The position numbers and the translations under genes were made by a program. Below, one piece after another: positions 1-6,969 of a stretch of DNA of 22,966 nt (position 1 is its first letter; each line of letters starts with the position of its first letter). The DNA is from an uncultured Clostridium sp. GTDB taxonomy: Bacteria > Bacillota > Clostridia > Lachnospirales > Lachnospiraceae. The stretch is from the NCBI GenBank assembly GCA_900555045.1, contig USJW01000076.1:1-22966 (forward strand). Direction: 5' to 3'. The notes under the pieces were generated by a model. That model was given only the letters and a program-made list of their open reading frames with translations. It was not told where the DNA came from and did no database searches.

Positions 1-29
1 GGCCCGCGGACGTTTCCGTCCTGCGGGCC
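1..29 (-). terminator. Hairpin at window edge, probable terminator of the mur operon
   Basis: Bases 1-7 pair perfectly with 23-29 and bases 8-12 pair with 17-21. One base (22) is bulged and the loop is TTTC. The hairpin lies about 50 bases past the stop codon of the last gene of the minus-strand mur operon, where a terminator is expected. The T-tract that would confirm it would fall left of base 1 on the minus strand and cannot be seen. On the plus strand no T-run follows the stem. Nothing else is recognisable in 30-79. Confidence 0.5.
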
Positions 30-79
30 CTAAACTCACTGCTTCTCTTCTCACGTTTTCAGTTCAAAATCCACGATCC

Positions 80-961
80 TCAAGCTCTCCCCTTCACCGC
101 CTCCGGCCACCCGTTTAGGTAGTCCTCGCCGATGTGAAGCTGACCGCTGCCGGTCCCGAGACGGATCCCGGGCTTGCGGCTTCCGTGGTAATCGCTGCCT
201 CCGCTTCGCAGCAGGCGGTGCTCCTGGCAGAATCCGTTTAAGTCCTCAATCTGTTCCTCCGTGAAGGCCGAGTGCGCGCACTCCACGCCGTCCAGACCGA
301 AGGTTCTCACAATCTCCCACAGTCTCCCTCTGAATTCCTCCGCGTGGGCGTAGATGTAGAGGTGGGCCAGGAAGGCGATTCCGCCGCTTCGGTGGATCAT
401 GTCCACGGCGGTGCGCACATCCGGGTACAGGGGCGACTCATCCACGTACAGGCGGCTCTCGGGATTGTAAATTTCCTGGCGCGTAAAAGCCTTGGAGCTC
501 TCCCAGGACGCGTCGCTTTCGAAAAAGCGGCGATTCTCCGGGTGCTCTTTCAAGTGGCCCAAGAACGCTTTTCTGCAGGACTCCCGCTTGGGGTCAAACT
601 GCACCTGCGCCCGGTCAAAGGCCACGCCGGCCCGGGAAAATGCGGCGCACAAAAGCTCGAACTCCCGCTTCTGCTTCTCCTCAAAGGTGAGGACATGGCG
701 GGAGAGCTCCCCCTCCATGTCCTCCAGACGGTAGCCATACCCCAGAACCTCCACCACCTCGCCCTGGTACATGCAGGTGATCTCCACCCCGGGGATCAGC
801 TCCCCGGGGAAATCCGTCAGTGCCTGGTCGCGGTAGGCCCCGACGCTGTTGTGGTCCGTGATGGAAAGGGCGGAAAGTCCGGCCTCCCCTGCCTTCGCGA
901 GGAGGGTGCGCACGTCGTCCGCTCCGTCCGAATAGCAGGTATGGGTGTGTAAATCAATCAT
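80..961 (-). CDS. PHP-domain metal-dependent phosphoesterase
   Basis: A 293-residue protein starting MIDLHTHTCYSDG, the hallmark first motif of the PHP (polymerase and histidinol phosphatase) fold. Visible metal-ligand candidates are His5 and His7 (HTH), Asp36-His37 (ITDHN), Glu60 (GVEIT), a His in the FLAHL motif and the C-terminal GGSDYHG motif. The family hydrolyses phosphate esters in the cytoplasm using two or three metal ions; TrpH/YciV-type members act on nucleoside 3',5'-bisphosphates. The substrate here is unknown. The ATG at 959-961 is chosen because it directly precedes the motif and has an AGGAG seven bases upstream; a longer frame upstream lacks homology. It begins ten bases after murP and is the last gene of the operon, so a role with amino-sugar phosphates is possible but is inference. 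Confidence 0.85.
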   Translation of the reverse strand: MIDLHTHTCYSDGADDVRTLLAKAGEAGLSALSITDHNSVGAYRDQALTDFPGELIPGVEITCMYQGEVVEVLGYGYRLEDMEGELSRHVLTFEEKQKREFELLCAAFSRAGVAFDRAQVQFDPKRESCRKAFLGHLKEHPENRRFFESDASWESSKAFTRQEIYNPESRLYVDESPLYPDVRTAVDMIHRSGGIAFLAHLYIYAHAEEFRGRLWEIVRTFGLDGVECAHSAFTEEQIEDLNGFCQEHRLLRSGGSDYHGSRKPGIRLGTGSGQLHIGEDYLNGWPEAVKGRA

Positions 962-971
962 ATCAAAGCTC

Positions 972-2426
972 CTATGCGTTCTCCACGTCCTCCACCGGAA
1001 TGAAGATGTAGGTGATGATGGCGCTGGCCACATACGCGATAACCATTCCGATCAGGTAGTTTAGCATGCACTCCGGCAGCATGTGGGTGACGGCCAACAG
1101 TCCGGAGGGGCTGTAGGCGGTACTCATCACGTGCATGAGCATGACGTACGCGCCGCCGAATCCGGCTCCCAGGCCGGCTGTGATAAAGGGCTTCATAAGC
1201 GGAAGTGTGACGCCGTAGATAAGCGGCTCGCCGATTCCCAAAACGCCTGCGGGCAGCGCGCCCGTGATGACCTGTTTCAAGCGGTTGTTGCCGCTCTGCT
1301 TTGCCTTGATGTAGAGTGCGATCGCCGCGCCCACCTGGCCTGCGCCTGCCATTGCAACCGCCGGGAACAGGGTGGTTCCGCCCATCGCCTCAATCTGGAT
1401 CGCATAGATCGGCACAAGGCCTCTGTGCAGTCCGAGAAGCACCAAGGGCAGGAAGGTTGCCGCCAGTATATAGCCCGCGATCACGCTGACTACCGGGTTG
1501 GTGGAATTGATAAACAGGTTCAGGAATGCGGAAACCAGGGTGGAAATCCAGCCGGTCACCGGCATCACCATCAGCACAAACAGCGGTACCGCAATCAACA
1601 TCGATACAAGGGGTGTGAAGGCTACATCCAGAACATCCGGCATGTGCTTGTGCACCCAGCGCTCGATCTTCGCCAGAATCCACACGCCGACCACAACGCC
1701 GATGATGCCGCCTGCGCCGGTGGCCAGCACGGAATCGTTCACAACGTCCTTGTTGTACCAGCCGATGGCTGTGGAGATCGTGTTCACCACTGCGTTCAAG
1801 GAGCACGCACCGATCATGCCGCCCAGCATCTCGTTGACGCCGAACTGCTTTGCAGCGCGGACACCGGTGAAGATTGCCATGTAGGACAGGAACGCATTTC
1901 CAATCAGGACAAAAATGTTGTAGATGACAACCACCGCCACCGCATCCGGCAGCGTGCCGTTGGTCATCATGATCTTGATCACCTTTCCGAGACCGTTACA
2001 GATACCGGAAGCGATAAACGCCGGGATCATGGGGGTGAAAATGTCAGCCAGCACACGGACCTTATTGATCAGTTTGGTATTCTTCTGGCCGCTCTTGACC
2101 GCCTTCTTGTTGGCCTCCCAGTCGCCGACCTTTTGGGCCCCCTTCTGGCCGTCCTGCTGGGCCGCCTGCTCTCTGATTCCAAGCTTTTCCGTGCAGATCT
2201 GCATCACGTCGCGGACCTTCCCGGGCCCCAAGACAACCTGGATGTAGTTGGGCTCGTCGCCCACCACGCCGAGCACGCCCGGTGTGTTCTTAATTCCTTC
2301 GCGGTCCGCCTTGGCCGCATCCCGGATATTCACCCGGATTCGGGTCATACAGTTTTCCGCATTGAGGATGTTTTCCTTGCCCCCCAGCAAGTCAACGATT
2401 TTCCTAGCAAGCTCTTCATTACTCAT
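972..2426 (-). CDS. murP: PTS EIIBC permease, N-acetylmuramic acid-specific type
   Basis: 484 residues. The EIIB domain (about 1-90) has the phosphorylated cysteine Cys26 in the ENCMTRIRV motif. It is followed by an EIIC membrane domain (about 125-480) with many hydrophobic helices and the conserved GIGEPLIYG motif near residue 397. EIIBC proteins of the glucose/sucrose superfamily import and phosphorylate sugars. The specificity is assigned from the adjacent murQ and RpiR genes: MurP makes MurNAc-6-phosphate, the MurQ substrate. There is no fused EIIA domain, as in E. coli MurP, so an EIIA must come from elsewhere. The start is the ATG at 2424-2426, about 7 bases from an AGAGG; a GTG three codons upstream sits too close to that site. 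Without the context a sucrose or trehalose EIIBC would be the alternative. Confidence 0.87.
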   Translation of the reverse strand: MSNEELARKIVDLLGGKENILNAENCMTRIRVNIRDAAKADREGIKNTPGVLGVVGDEPNYIQVVLGPGKVRDVMQICTEKLGIREQAAQQDGQKGAQKVGDWEANKKAVKSGQKNTKLINKVRVLADIFTPMIPAFIASGICNGLGKVIKIMMTNGTLPDAVAVVVIYNIFVLIGNAFLSYMAIFTGVRAAKQFGVNEMLGGMIGACSLNAVVNTISTAIGWYNKDVVNDSVLATGAGGIIGVVVGVWILAKIERWVHKHMPDVLDVAFTPLVSMLIAVPLFVLMVMPVTGWISTLVSAFLNLFINSTNPVVSVIAGYILAATFLPLVLLGLHRGLVPIYAIQIEAMGGTTLFPAVAMAGAGQVGAAIALYIKAKQSGNNRLKQVITGALPAGVLGIGEPLIYGVTLPLMKPFITAGLGAGFGGAYVMLMHVMSTAYSPSGLLAVTHMLPECMLNYLIGMVIAYVASAIITYIFIPVEDVENA

Positions 2427-2492
2427 CGCATCCACCTCTCACTTTCTTCATTTTTGCTGCGCGGACCACATTCGGCCCGTGCTCCCCATCTA

Positions 2493-3383
2493 TCAAAGGC
2501 ATCTTCTTATATGCCCATGAGAACTTTGCAGTTTCTGCTCGGCTTCCTCCGCCGTGCAGTTTAGAAGCTCCATCACAATGGCGGTTTTGGCGCTCCCGCC
2601 GGCCGCCTCCAAAAGCTCCCCGGCCCGCTCCTCGCCGCAGCCCGTGGCCTCCTTCACAATGTTTCTGGCTCGCACGCGCAGCTTCTCGTTGGTCTGCATC
2701 ACGTCCACCATCAGGTTCTGGTACACCTTGCCGATGCCCACCATCGCGCCCGTGGAGATCATGTTGAGAATCATCTTTTGGGCCGTTCCGGCCTTCAATC
2801 TGGTGGATCCGGTCAGCACCTCCGGTCCCACCACGGGCTCGATGGCAAGGTCCGCGGCCGCTCCCACCGCGCTGTCTTTATTGCAGGCGATCGCCACGGT
2901 CTTGCAGCCGAGGGATCTGGCGTAACCCAGCCCGGAGATCACATAGGGCGTCCGGCCGGAGGCTGCGATTCCGATCACAACATCCCATCCGCTTAACGCG
3001 AGGCCCTTTAGCTCCTCCACCGCCAGCTCCCCGGAGTCCTCGGCGCCCTCCACCGCCTTCACGAACGCACCCTCGCCGCCTGCGATCAGGCCAACCACCA
3101 TGTCGGGCGACACGCCGAAGGTCGGCGGACATTCCACGCTGTCTAAAACTCCCAGGCGCCCGGAGGTGCCCGCACCTATGTAGATCAGCCTTCCCCCTTC
3201 CTCGAACGCGTCCCGCACCCACTCGATGGCCTTAGCCACCTCGGGGAGAACCTCCCGGATGCCGGCCACCACATTTTCGTCCTCCCGGTTCATAACGGAG
3301 GCAATCTCCAACGGCGTCATGGTGTCCAATTTCACGGTGTCCGGGTTTCGGGATTCCGTGGTCAGCTTATTAAGCTCCAGCAT
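2493..3383 (-). CDS. murQ: N-acetylmuramic acid 6-phosphate etherase
   Basis: 296 residues, matching the usual MurQ length of about 300. MurQ cleaves the D-lactyl ether of MurNAc-6-phosphate to give GlcNAc-6-phosphate and lactate in the cytoplasm. The SIS-fold phosphosugar site is clear: IGAGTSGRLGVLDSVECPPTFG at about 69-90. Glu84 and Glu115 align with the catalytic glutamates known as 83 and 114 in E. coli. The N-terminal LTTESRNP segment is also typical of the family. The ATG at 3381-3383 has an AGGAGG nine bases upstream and lies inside the last codons of the regulator gene (14-base overlap), suggesting translational coupling. A 66-base gap separates it from murP. Very confident. Confidence 0.96.
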   Translation of the reverse strand: MLELNKLTTESRNPDTVKLDTMTPLEIASVMNREDENVVAGIREVLPEVAKAIEWVRDAFEEGGRLIYIGAGTSGRLGVLDSVECPPTFGVSPDMVVGLIAGGEGAFVKAVEGAEDSGELAVEELKGLALSGWDVVIGIAASGRTPYVISGLGYARSLGCKTVAIACNKDSAVGAAADLAIEPVVGPEVLTGSTRLKAGTAQKMILNMISTGAMVGIGKVYQNLMVDVMQTNEKLRVRARNIVKEATGCGEERAGELLEAAGGSAKTAIVMELLNCTAEEAEQKLQSSHGHIRRCL

Positions 3384-4254
3384 AATGGTTATCCTCCTTG
3401 ACATTGTTTTTGTAATGCGGCTTTTCAATATGCGTCGCGCGCAGGCGCTCCAGGGACCGCTCATAGTCCGCATTGGCAAAGGCCGTGTACAGAATATCGA
3501 TCATATTGAGCTGGCTGATCCGGCTGCTCATGGCCCCGTTGCGAAACAGCGACTCGTTGGCCGCCACGTACAGATTGTAGTCGGACAGCTCCGACAAAGC
3601 CGAGGCCGCGAAGCGGGTGATTAAGATCATCTTGGCCCCGCACTGCTTCACCGCCTTGGCGCACTCGATCAGCTCCACGGTCTGGCCGGAATAGCTGATA
3701 AAAAGTCCGATATCCTCCGATGTCATATTGCGGGCCTGAAGAAGCTGCGAGTGCCAGTCGTCGTTTAAAATACACGGCTTATCCAGGCGGAGAAATTTGA
3801 GGTAGGCGTCTCTGGCCACGCACAGGGAAGAACCGATCCCGAACAGGCAGATCACCCTGGCACTGCACAGCAGGTCCACGCACTTTTGCAAGACCGGCAG
3901 GTCCACCAGATTCTTTGTCTGCTCCAGGGATACAATGTTCTTGTAGGTGATCTTATCCACCATCTCTTCCAGAGAGTCCTCCCGCGACACCTCATCGCGC
4001 TTTTCCTGCTCCGACAGCTTGCGCACCGCCAGCTCGTACTGAAGCGCGCGGCGCAGTTCCTTGTATCCTTCAAATCCCAGGCGGCGGCACATCCGCACGA
4101 TGGTCGCAGATGAGGAGAATGCGCGCTCCGCCAGCTCATGCACGGAGAGGTCCACCGCCTTCTCCGGGTTGTGCAGGATGTACTGGACAACCTCGCTCTC
4201 CGCCGGAGTCATCTGCACCTGGTATTCGTTCAGCCGTACCAAGACACTTTTCAT
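3370..4254 (-). CDS. murR: RpiR/MurR-family phosphosugar-responsive transcription regulator
   Basis: 294 residues. An N-terminal RpiR-type helix-turn-helix (about 1-77, with HELAERAFSSSATIVRMCRRLGFEGYKELR-like sequence) is followed by a SIS sugar-phosphate-binding domain (about 125-260, with the FGIGSSL and ISYSGQTVE motifs). Family members sense phosphosugars; MurR of E. coli represses murQP and responds to MurNAc-6-phosphate. Here it is the first gene of the operon it probably controls, and its 3' end overlaps murQ by 14 bases. The ATG at 4252-4254 follows an AAAGGAGGG six bases upstream; two further in-frame ATGs upstream lack such a site. The palindrome at 4320-4332 just below the promoter is its likely operator. 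The symbol rests on context. Confidence 0.87.
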   Translation of the reverse strand: MKSVLVRLNEYQVQMTPAESEVVQYILHNPEKAVDLSVHELAERAFSSSATIVRMCRRLGFEGYKELRRALQYELAVRKLSEQEKRDEVSREDSLEEMVDKITYKNIVSLEQTKNLVDLPVLQKCVDLLCSARVICLFGIGSSLCVARDAYLKFLRLDKPCILNDDWHSQLLQARNMTSEDIGLFISYSGQTVELIECAKAVKQCGAKMILITRFAASALSELSDYNLYVAANESLFRNGAMSSRISQLNMIDILYTAFANADYERSLERLRATHIEKPHYKNNVKEDNHYAGA

Positions 4255-4319
4255 ATTCCGCCCTCCTTTCTCCATGATAGACTTCATAAAACGAAAATTC
4301 AATACTGCAACTCAATAAT

Positions 4320-4332
4320 GAAACATTGTTTC
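4320..4332. promoter_or_regulatory. Perfect palindrome, candidate MurR operator
   Basis: GAAACA-T-TGTTTC is a perfect six-base inverted repeat around one central base. It lies 12 bases downstream of the -10 box of the minus-strand mur promoter, so a bound repressor would cover the transcription start. GAAA/TTTC half-sites are common in RpiR-family operators. That this regulator binds here is inference. Confidence 0.5.
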
Positions 4333-4344
4333 TATACATGAATC

Positions 4345-4374
4345 ATTATAACAGTTTTCCGAAAAAAATGTGAA
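4345..4374 (-). promoter_or_regulatory. Sigma-A type promoter of the mur operon
   Basis: On the minus strand there is a -35 TTCACA (complement of 4369-4374, five of six matches to TTGACA), an 18-base spacer and a perfect -10 TATAAT (complement of 4345-4350). It lies about 90 bases upstream of the murR start codon. The surroundings are much more AT-rich than the genes. Confidence 0.7.
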
Positions 4375-4586
4375 ACTTTTTATAGATTTTATACAAAAAG
4401 TCTTGTCTATCAAAATACTTTATTGTCATTTTGCATGTATCAACCGACACATCGCCTGTTTTTCTTTGTCACCCACGCCATTCAACTGGTATGGTCAACT
4501 TTTACATAACTGGCTATTCATTTCAGTCCACGTATCCGTTATAGTAGTACCAACATCGAACAAGACATGAAGGAGGAGCTGTACGT
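4375..4586 (+). promoter_or_regulatory. Leader and possible promoter region of the ECF gene
   Basis: This is the plus-strand half of the 332-base divergent gap 4255-4586; the other half holds the mur promoter and operator. A modest promoter candidate is TTCATT (4517-4522), 17 bases, then TATAGT (4540-4545). A strong GAAGGAGGAG ribosome binding site follows near 4570. No hairpin terminator or riboswitch that I can recognise lies between 4375 and 4516, and no open frame there looks coding. Which vitamin signal controls the gene, if any, cannot be read. Confidence 0.4.
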
Positions 4587-5108
4587 ATGAAACAGACAAA
4601 AAAACTGGTGCTCATGGCACTCTTCGCCGCTTTGGCCTGTGTGGCCACCATGGCCATCCGGATTCCCACCCCCGGCACTGGCGGATACATCCATCCCGGC
4701 GACGCGGTGGTGATCCTCTGCGGAATCTTTTTGAATCCCGGGGCCGCGTTCCTGGCCGCCGGCCTGGGCTCCGCCATGGCGGACCTCCTCGGCGGATATT
4801 TCCTCTATGTTCCCATCACCTTCGCCATCAAAGGCCTGGTGGCGCTCCTTGGCAGCTTCGCCTACCGGGGTATGACACGCCGCTTTAAGAGCCCCTACCC
4901 GGCCCTGGTGTGCTGCGGTTTGATCGATATCCTTCTGGTGGCAGGGGGATACTGCTTCTGCGAGAGCTTTATCTACGGGCTGGCCGCGGCGGCCGCCAGC
5001 GTGCCCGCCAACTTAATCCAGGGCGCCAGCGGCCTCGTCATCTCCACCGCCCTGTACCCGCTCCTCGCGGCGGTGCCGGACGTGCGGCGCATGCTGGCGG
5101 CGCGGTAG
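4587..5108 (+). CDS. ECF transporter S component (riboflavin-type ECF-S family)
   Basis: 173 residues and very hydrophobic, with about five or six membrane segments. The N-terminal RIPTPGTGGYIHPGDAVVIL stretch (about 25-44) and the GLGSAMADLLGGYFLYVPITFAIKG region are typical of the ECF-ribofla_trS family of small substrate-binding proteins. These load a vitamin or precursor (riboflavin, pyridoxine or hydroxymethylpyrimidine are known family substrates) onto a shared EcfA-EcfA'-EcfT energising module, which is not in this window. The substrate cannot be assigned. The ATG at 4587 follows an AGGAGG at normal spacing. The gene stands alone, divergent from the mur operon and convergent with ytaF, from which it is separated by nine bases. 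Confidence 0.82.
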   Translation: MKQTKKLVLMALFAALACVATMAIRIPTPGTGGYIHPGDAVVILCGIFLNPGAAFLAAGLGSAMADLLGGYFLYVPITFAIKGLVALLGSFAYRGMTRRFKSPYPALVCCGLIDILLVAGGYCFCESFIYGLAAAAASVPANLIQGASGLVISTALYPLLAAVPDVRRMLAAR

Positions 5109-5117
5109 ATTTTTCCC

Positions 5118-5744
5118 TCACGCCCTGGTCCGCGAGAATGCCAGGAAGATGAACAGGAGCCCCGAAAGCCAGGAGAGGTCAAGGCCGTCCCTGGCGATCA
5201 GGCGGCGCCCCGCAAACAGGCCGGCGTACATGAGTGCCATGCCTATGAGGAAGCAGGCGGCCACGGTCTTTAAGGGCGGGATATCCACAAAGGCGGCCAT
5301 GGTCCCGGCGACCAGAGAGTCGATGGACATGGCCGCCCCCAGACAGAGCGTCTCCTTCCAGGAGAGGGAGCGGGAGTTGTCCCAGTCCGCCGCCATGGGG
5401 TCCCCGTAGATGTTGATGATGATCTTTAACCCGGACAGGGAAAAGCGGAAATTTTTGTTCAGGCTGCAGTGGGTATTGATATATTTTTTGATGCTGTAGT
5501 CCAAAAGCTTCACCGCGCCTAAGAGAAGCAGGCACACAAACCCCACCGCCCGCGCAAGCTCCCGCGGAACCAGGTACTGGATCAGGGACCCAAACCCCAG
5601 CGCCAGCCCCAGAAATCCGCTGCAGATGCCGTTTAGGGCCAGCGCCTTCTGCCAGGACACCTCGACCTGGTTGGCCCCGTAGGCCAGGCTCGCCACGAAC
5701 GTGTCGGTGCAGAGAGCGAAAACGAATGTAATGATTTTCAGCAT
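5118..5744 (-). CDS. ytaF: YtaF-type sporulation membrane protein (MntP-like)
   Basis: 208 residues, close to the 210 of B. subtilis YtaF. There are two homologous membrane halves, each with an acidic motif in a helix: CTDTFVASLAYGAN (about 11-24) and AAMSIDSLVAGTMAAF near 140-155. This is the arrangement of the MntP/YtaF fold, whose MntP members export manganese. YtaF is linked to sporulation but its substrate is not established. The ATG at 5742-5744 is preferred because homology begins there and a promoter candidate (5770-5798) lies between it and an upstream in-frame ATG at 5801. Its ribosome binding site is weak (GAG only), which leaves some doubt about the start. It is monocistronic, downstream of the dha terminator. 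MntP-type manganese efflux is the alternative. Confidence 0.78.
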   Translation of the reverse strand: MLKIITFVFALCTDTFVASLAYGANQVEVSWQKALALNGICSGFLGLALGFGSLIQYLVPRELARAVGFVCLLLLGAVKLLDYSIKKYINTHCSLNKNFRFSLSGLKIIINIYGDPMAADWDNSRSLSWKETLCLGAAMSIDSLVAGTMAAFVDIPPLKTVAACFLIGMALMYAGLFAGRRLIARDGLDLSWLSGLLFIFLAFSRTRA

Positions 5745-5769
5745 GTGGCTACTCGTATCTTTTTCTGTT

Positions 5770-5798
5770 AGTATATTCGGGAGACCGCCGATTGGGAA
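5770..5798 (-). promoter_or_regulatory. Candidate promoter of ytaF
   Basis: On the minus strand: -35 TTCCCA (complement of 5793-5798, four of six), a 17-base spacer and -10 TATACT (complement of 5770-5775, five of six). The predicted start leaves a leader of about 20 bases before the chosen ytaF ATG. Confidence 0.45.
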
Positions 5799-5825
5799 CA
5801 TTCCTGTCCGCCCGCATCCCTTTAT

Positions 5826-5897
5826 AAAAAAAAGACGGCCCCGCGGGTCCCGGAAAACACATGTTGATATGCTCCGGACGCGCGACAGCCGTCTTTT
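5826..5897 (-). terminator. Long-stem terminator of the glycerol/dihydroxyacetone operon
   Basis: Bases 5830-5839 (AAAAGACGGC) pair perfectly with 5888-5897 (GCCGTCTTTT). The enclosed 48 bases extend the stem imperfectly through CGCG and GTCC/GGAC blocks. A run of eight Ts follows on the minus strand. It lies 11 bases past the dhaM stop. Ts also follow on the plus strand, so it could work both ways, although no plus-strand gene ends here. Confidence 0.8.
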
Positions 5898-5908
5898 ATT
5901 TCTTATTT

Positions 5909-6289
5909 CTAAAATTTCGGCGTGGTTCCCACCTTCGCCAGATCCTCCTTGATGGCCTCAAAGGTCATACCGCCCACCGCGTCGATGGAACCCACCACGG
6001 CCCCCTCCACAAGCGGACAGTCCACCATCTCCACCGGCTTTCCCTCAAACAGCTCTACCACCATCTCCGTGGTCATCACAGCGCTGCCCAGATCCATCAG
6101 CACCAGGACGCCGTCCTCCGAGTACACGGACTCGATGGCATCCCTGATCTTCTCGAAGCTGGTGCCGAAGCCCCCGTCCGGCATGCCGCCCGCGGCGGCC
6201 ACCGGCGCGGCGGGCGCCATCAGAGCGGTCAGCTCCTTCACGCTCTCCGCCAGCTTCTCGCTGTGGGATACGATTACAAGTCCTACCAT
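5909..6289 (-). CDS. dhaM: PTS-dependent dihydroxyacetone kinase, phosphotransferase subunit DhaM
   Basis: 126 residues, a single EIIA-mannose-like domain. His9 in the start MVGLVIVSHSEKLAE is the phosphorylated residue. The MDLGSAVMTTEM segment is also characteristic. DhaM takes phosphate from HPr and rephosphorylates the ADP held on DhaL. E. coli DhaM has extra HPr-like and EI-like domains; this one is short like Gram-positive versions and must use the general EI and HPr, not seen here. The ATG at 6287-6289 has an AAGGGGG site upstream. It is the last gene of the operon, 38 bases after dhaL and just before a terminator. Confidence 0.94.
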   Translation of the reverse strand: MVGLVIVSHSEKLAESVKELTALMAPAAPVAAAGGMPDGGFGTSFEKIRDAIESVYSEDGVLVLMDLGSAVMTTEMVVELFEGKPVEMVDCPLVEGAVVGSIDAVGGMTFEAIKEDLAKVGTTPKF

Positions 6290-6327
6290 AGTTCCATCCC
6301 CCTTTTTCTAAAGTATATGTGTGCGCT

Positions 6328-6957
6328 TTACGGCTGTATACAGTCCGCGATTGTCTCCAACAGGAAGGCGTAGGACGTGGCGCCCGGGTCCTGATGGCCC
6401 AGCCCACGCTCGCCCACGTAGCTGGCGCGGCCCTTCGTCGCCACCAGATCCTTCGTGTGCGCGGCGCCCTCAAAGGCCGCCTCCTTCCCCGCGATCAACA
6501 TCTCTTTTGCCGCAGCCCCGTCCGCCCGGGCCTTCCTCATGGCCTCAAGGGACGGCACCATGGCGTCCAGCATGGTGGCCTCCTCCACGGTGGCGTGCCC
6601 GCGCTTCATCACCGCCTCCACCGCGGCGTCCAGCAGCTCTAAAAAGCCGTCCGCGTCGATCTCATACTTCCCGGCAGCCGCTGCGCCCGCCTTCATGAAC
6701 GCGGAGCCGTAGAGCGGGCCGGAGGCGCCTCCCACCGTGGACACCAGGGTCATCCCCACGTCCTTTAGGATGGCACCGATATCCTTTCCCTCCATCCCCG
6801 GAAGCTTCTGCGCTACTGCCTGAAAACCCCGGTCCAGATTGATCCCGTGGTCGCTGTCGCCGATGGGCTGGTCGAGCGTTGTCAGGTAATCCCGCTGCTC
6901 GCTCACGGTGCGGCCGATGGCCTCAATGATCTTTATCACTTGTCCGCTGTCTGTCAT
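6328..6957 (-). CDS. dhaL: Dihydroxyacetone kinase subunit DhaL (ADP-binding)
   Basis: 209 residues, almost the same length as E. coli DhaL (210). The nucleotide-magnesium site is visible as Asp29, Asp34 and Asp36 in the segment LDQPIGDSDHGIN. The TVGGASGPLYG motif (near 75-85) and a C-terminal HQDPGATSYAF segment are also typical. DhaL carries tightly bound ADP that is phosphorylated by DhaM and then passes phosphate to dihydroxyacetone on DhaK. The ATG at 6955-6957 is chosen because it is eight bases from AGGAGG; an ATG two codons earlier nearly touches the site. The gap to dhaK is 12 bases. Confidence 0.95.
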   Translation of the reverse strand: MTDSGQVIKIIEAIGRTVSEQRDYLTTLDQPIGDSDHGINLDRGFQAVAQKLPGMEGKDIGAILKDVGMTLVSTVGGASGPLYGSAFMKAGAAAAGKYEIDADGFLELLDAAVEAVMKRGHATVEEATMLDAMVPSLEAMRKARADGAAAKEMLIAGKEAAFEGAAHTKDLVATKGRASYVGERGLGHQDPGATSYAFLLETIADCIQP

Positions 6958-6969
6958 GACCATTCCCTC

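Noticed and set aside
272..952. A 226-codon plus-strand frame opposite the PHP gene
   Set aside because: It shadows a gene with clear catalytic motifs and shows no family signature of its own.
1083..2564. A 493-codon open frame on the plus strand opposite murP
   Set aside because: It is antisense to a fully recognisable PTS permease, is rich in His, Asp and Gln without any domain pattern, and has no ribosome binding site. Long antisense frames are expected in GC-rich coding DNA.
4375..4586. A vitamin riboswitch ahead of the ECF gene
   Set aside because: I could not find conserved elements of the FMN, TPP or cobalamin riboswitches nor a terminator stem; the stretch is AT-rich with only a modest promoter.
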